Assembly: GCF_020523825.1 (NCBI RefSeq) | Contig: NZ_JAJALK010000031.1 | Coordinates: 1-32,284, forward strand | Source: Methylobacterium brachiatum | GTDB lineage: Bacteria > Pseudomonadota > Alphaproteobacteria > Rhizobiales > Beijerinckiaceae | Reading direction: 5' to 3' | Length of the DNA stretch: 32,284 nucleotides | Shown: in pieces, positions 32,000 through 32,284 of the stretch | Layout of the letters: each line of letters starts with the position of its first letter | How positions within the stretch are numbered: position 1 is the stretch's first letter | Position numbers and translations under genes: made by a program | Notes under the pieces: model-generated | Told to the model about the DNA's origin: nothing | What the model saw: the letters and a program-made list of their open reading frames with translations, nothing else | Database searches by the model: none

Positions 32000-32177
32000 A
32001 AATTTGGGGCCGGCATTCCGGTAAATTGGGGCCGCACTTCCAGAATTTGGGGCCGCGCTTCCGGAAATTTGGGGCTGCACTTCCGGTGATGCCTCGTGTT
32101 ATCCACAGCACTAAGGCTCCGCTTGAGAGCCTCTGCTAACGGCGGATTTCTGCGGAAATTTGGGGCCGCTGTTCCCG
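32000..32177 (+). repeat. Iteron array of the replication origin
   Basis: Four head-to-tail units of 21-22 bp run from 32000 to 32086 without spacers (starts 32000, 32022, 32044, 32065). The consensus reads AAATTTGGGGCCGC followed by ACTTCCGG. A fifth unit is at 32156-32177. Spacing of two helical turns places all copies on one face of the DNA. This is typical of origins bound by a plasmid RepA-type initiator; the rep gene is not in the window and probably lies to the right. Confidence 0.85.
32099..32107 (+). promoter_or_regulatory. DnaA box
   Basis: TTATCCACA is a perfect match to the DnaA consensus, 12 bases after the tandem iterons, between them and the fifth copy. It supports this region as the origin of replication. 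Confidence 0.8.
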
Positions 32178-32284
32178 CATGCCGTATTGCCGCTTTGCCC
32201 CCCTAAAAGGGGCCCGGTGAGAGGATGGTCGAAAACGTACGCTAAGCGTCGCGGCCTTGCTGGTGGAGGCGCAGCGGCCTGAAC

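Overview
The window looks like part of a large accessory plasmid of a high-GC alphaproteobacterium, most plausibly Methylobacterium/Methylorubrum or a close relative. This is inference from codon usage, a MucR-type regulator, long-chain ChrA, and a high-GC TrwC-type (MobF) conjugation module. It joins a metal and oxidant resistance island, a conjugation/partition module, an inserted lower-GC ATPase gene that resembles phage defence, and an iteron origin at the right edge.

Bases 1-11,850 hold metal resistance. The window opens inside an RcnA-like Ni/Co exporter. A minus-strand block follows: an orphan cytochrome b with a changed Qo motif, a decayed chrB, an Fe/Mn superoxide dismutase (chrC type), a small periplasmic protein, a LamG-like secreted protein, a chrA with a large internal deletion, and a rhodanese-ChrB fusion. 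A PepSY protein lies next to it. On the plus strand is an apparently intact chromate set: chrB, a stand-alone ChrB C-terminal domain, chrA and another copy of the small periplasmic protein. That periplasmic family occurs three times. One inverted-repeat motif, GATACG-N2-CGTATC, lies upstream of genes in both clusters.

Bases 11,850-18,660 carry a MucR regulator lacking the usual zinc-finger cysteine, then a plus-strand set: a two-repeat DUF1259 protein, a chimeric Rap1a/DUF1259 ORF, a Rap1a-like protein, an ATP-grasp protein (Cj0069 type) and a class B penicillin-binding protein. An unknown membrane protein follows behind a perfect palindrome. The set looks like an envelope-directed system of unknown role.

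Bases 18,660-25,704 are the transfer region: MobF relaxase-helicase, a small DNA-binding accessory protein overlapping it, a likely oriT, then a divergent three-gene set resembling stbABC of R388 (DNA-binding protein, ParA-like ATPase, membrane protein), and a convergent VirD4/TraG coupling protein. No mating-pair genes are visible here.

Bases 25,705-29,764 hold a 995-residue PHP-domain/ABC-type ATPase (TrlF-like) of visibly lower GC. It ends exactly against a broken umuC tail that is itself joined to a DUF2958 gene. Bases 30,199-32,284 hold a small membrane protein, a tiny secreted ORF, paired palindromes, a run of short hairpins, an AT-rich stretch, tandem iterons of about 22 bp in one orientation with degenerate copies in the other, and a DnaA box. 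The replication initiator is not in the window.
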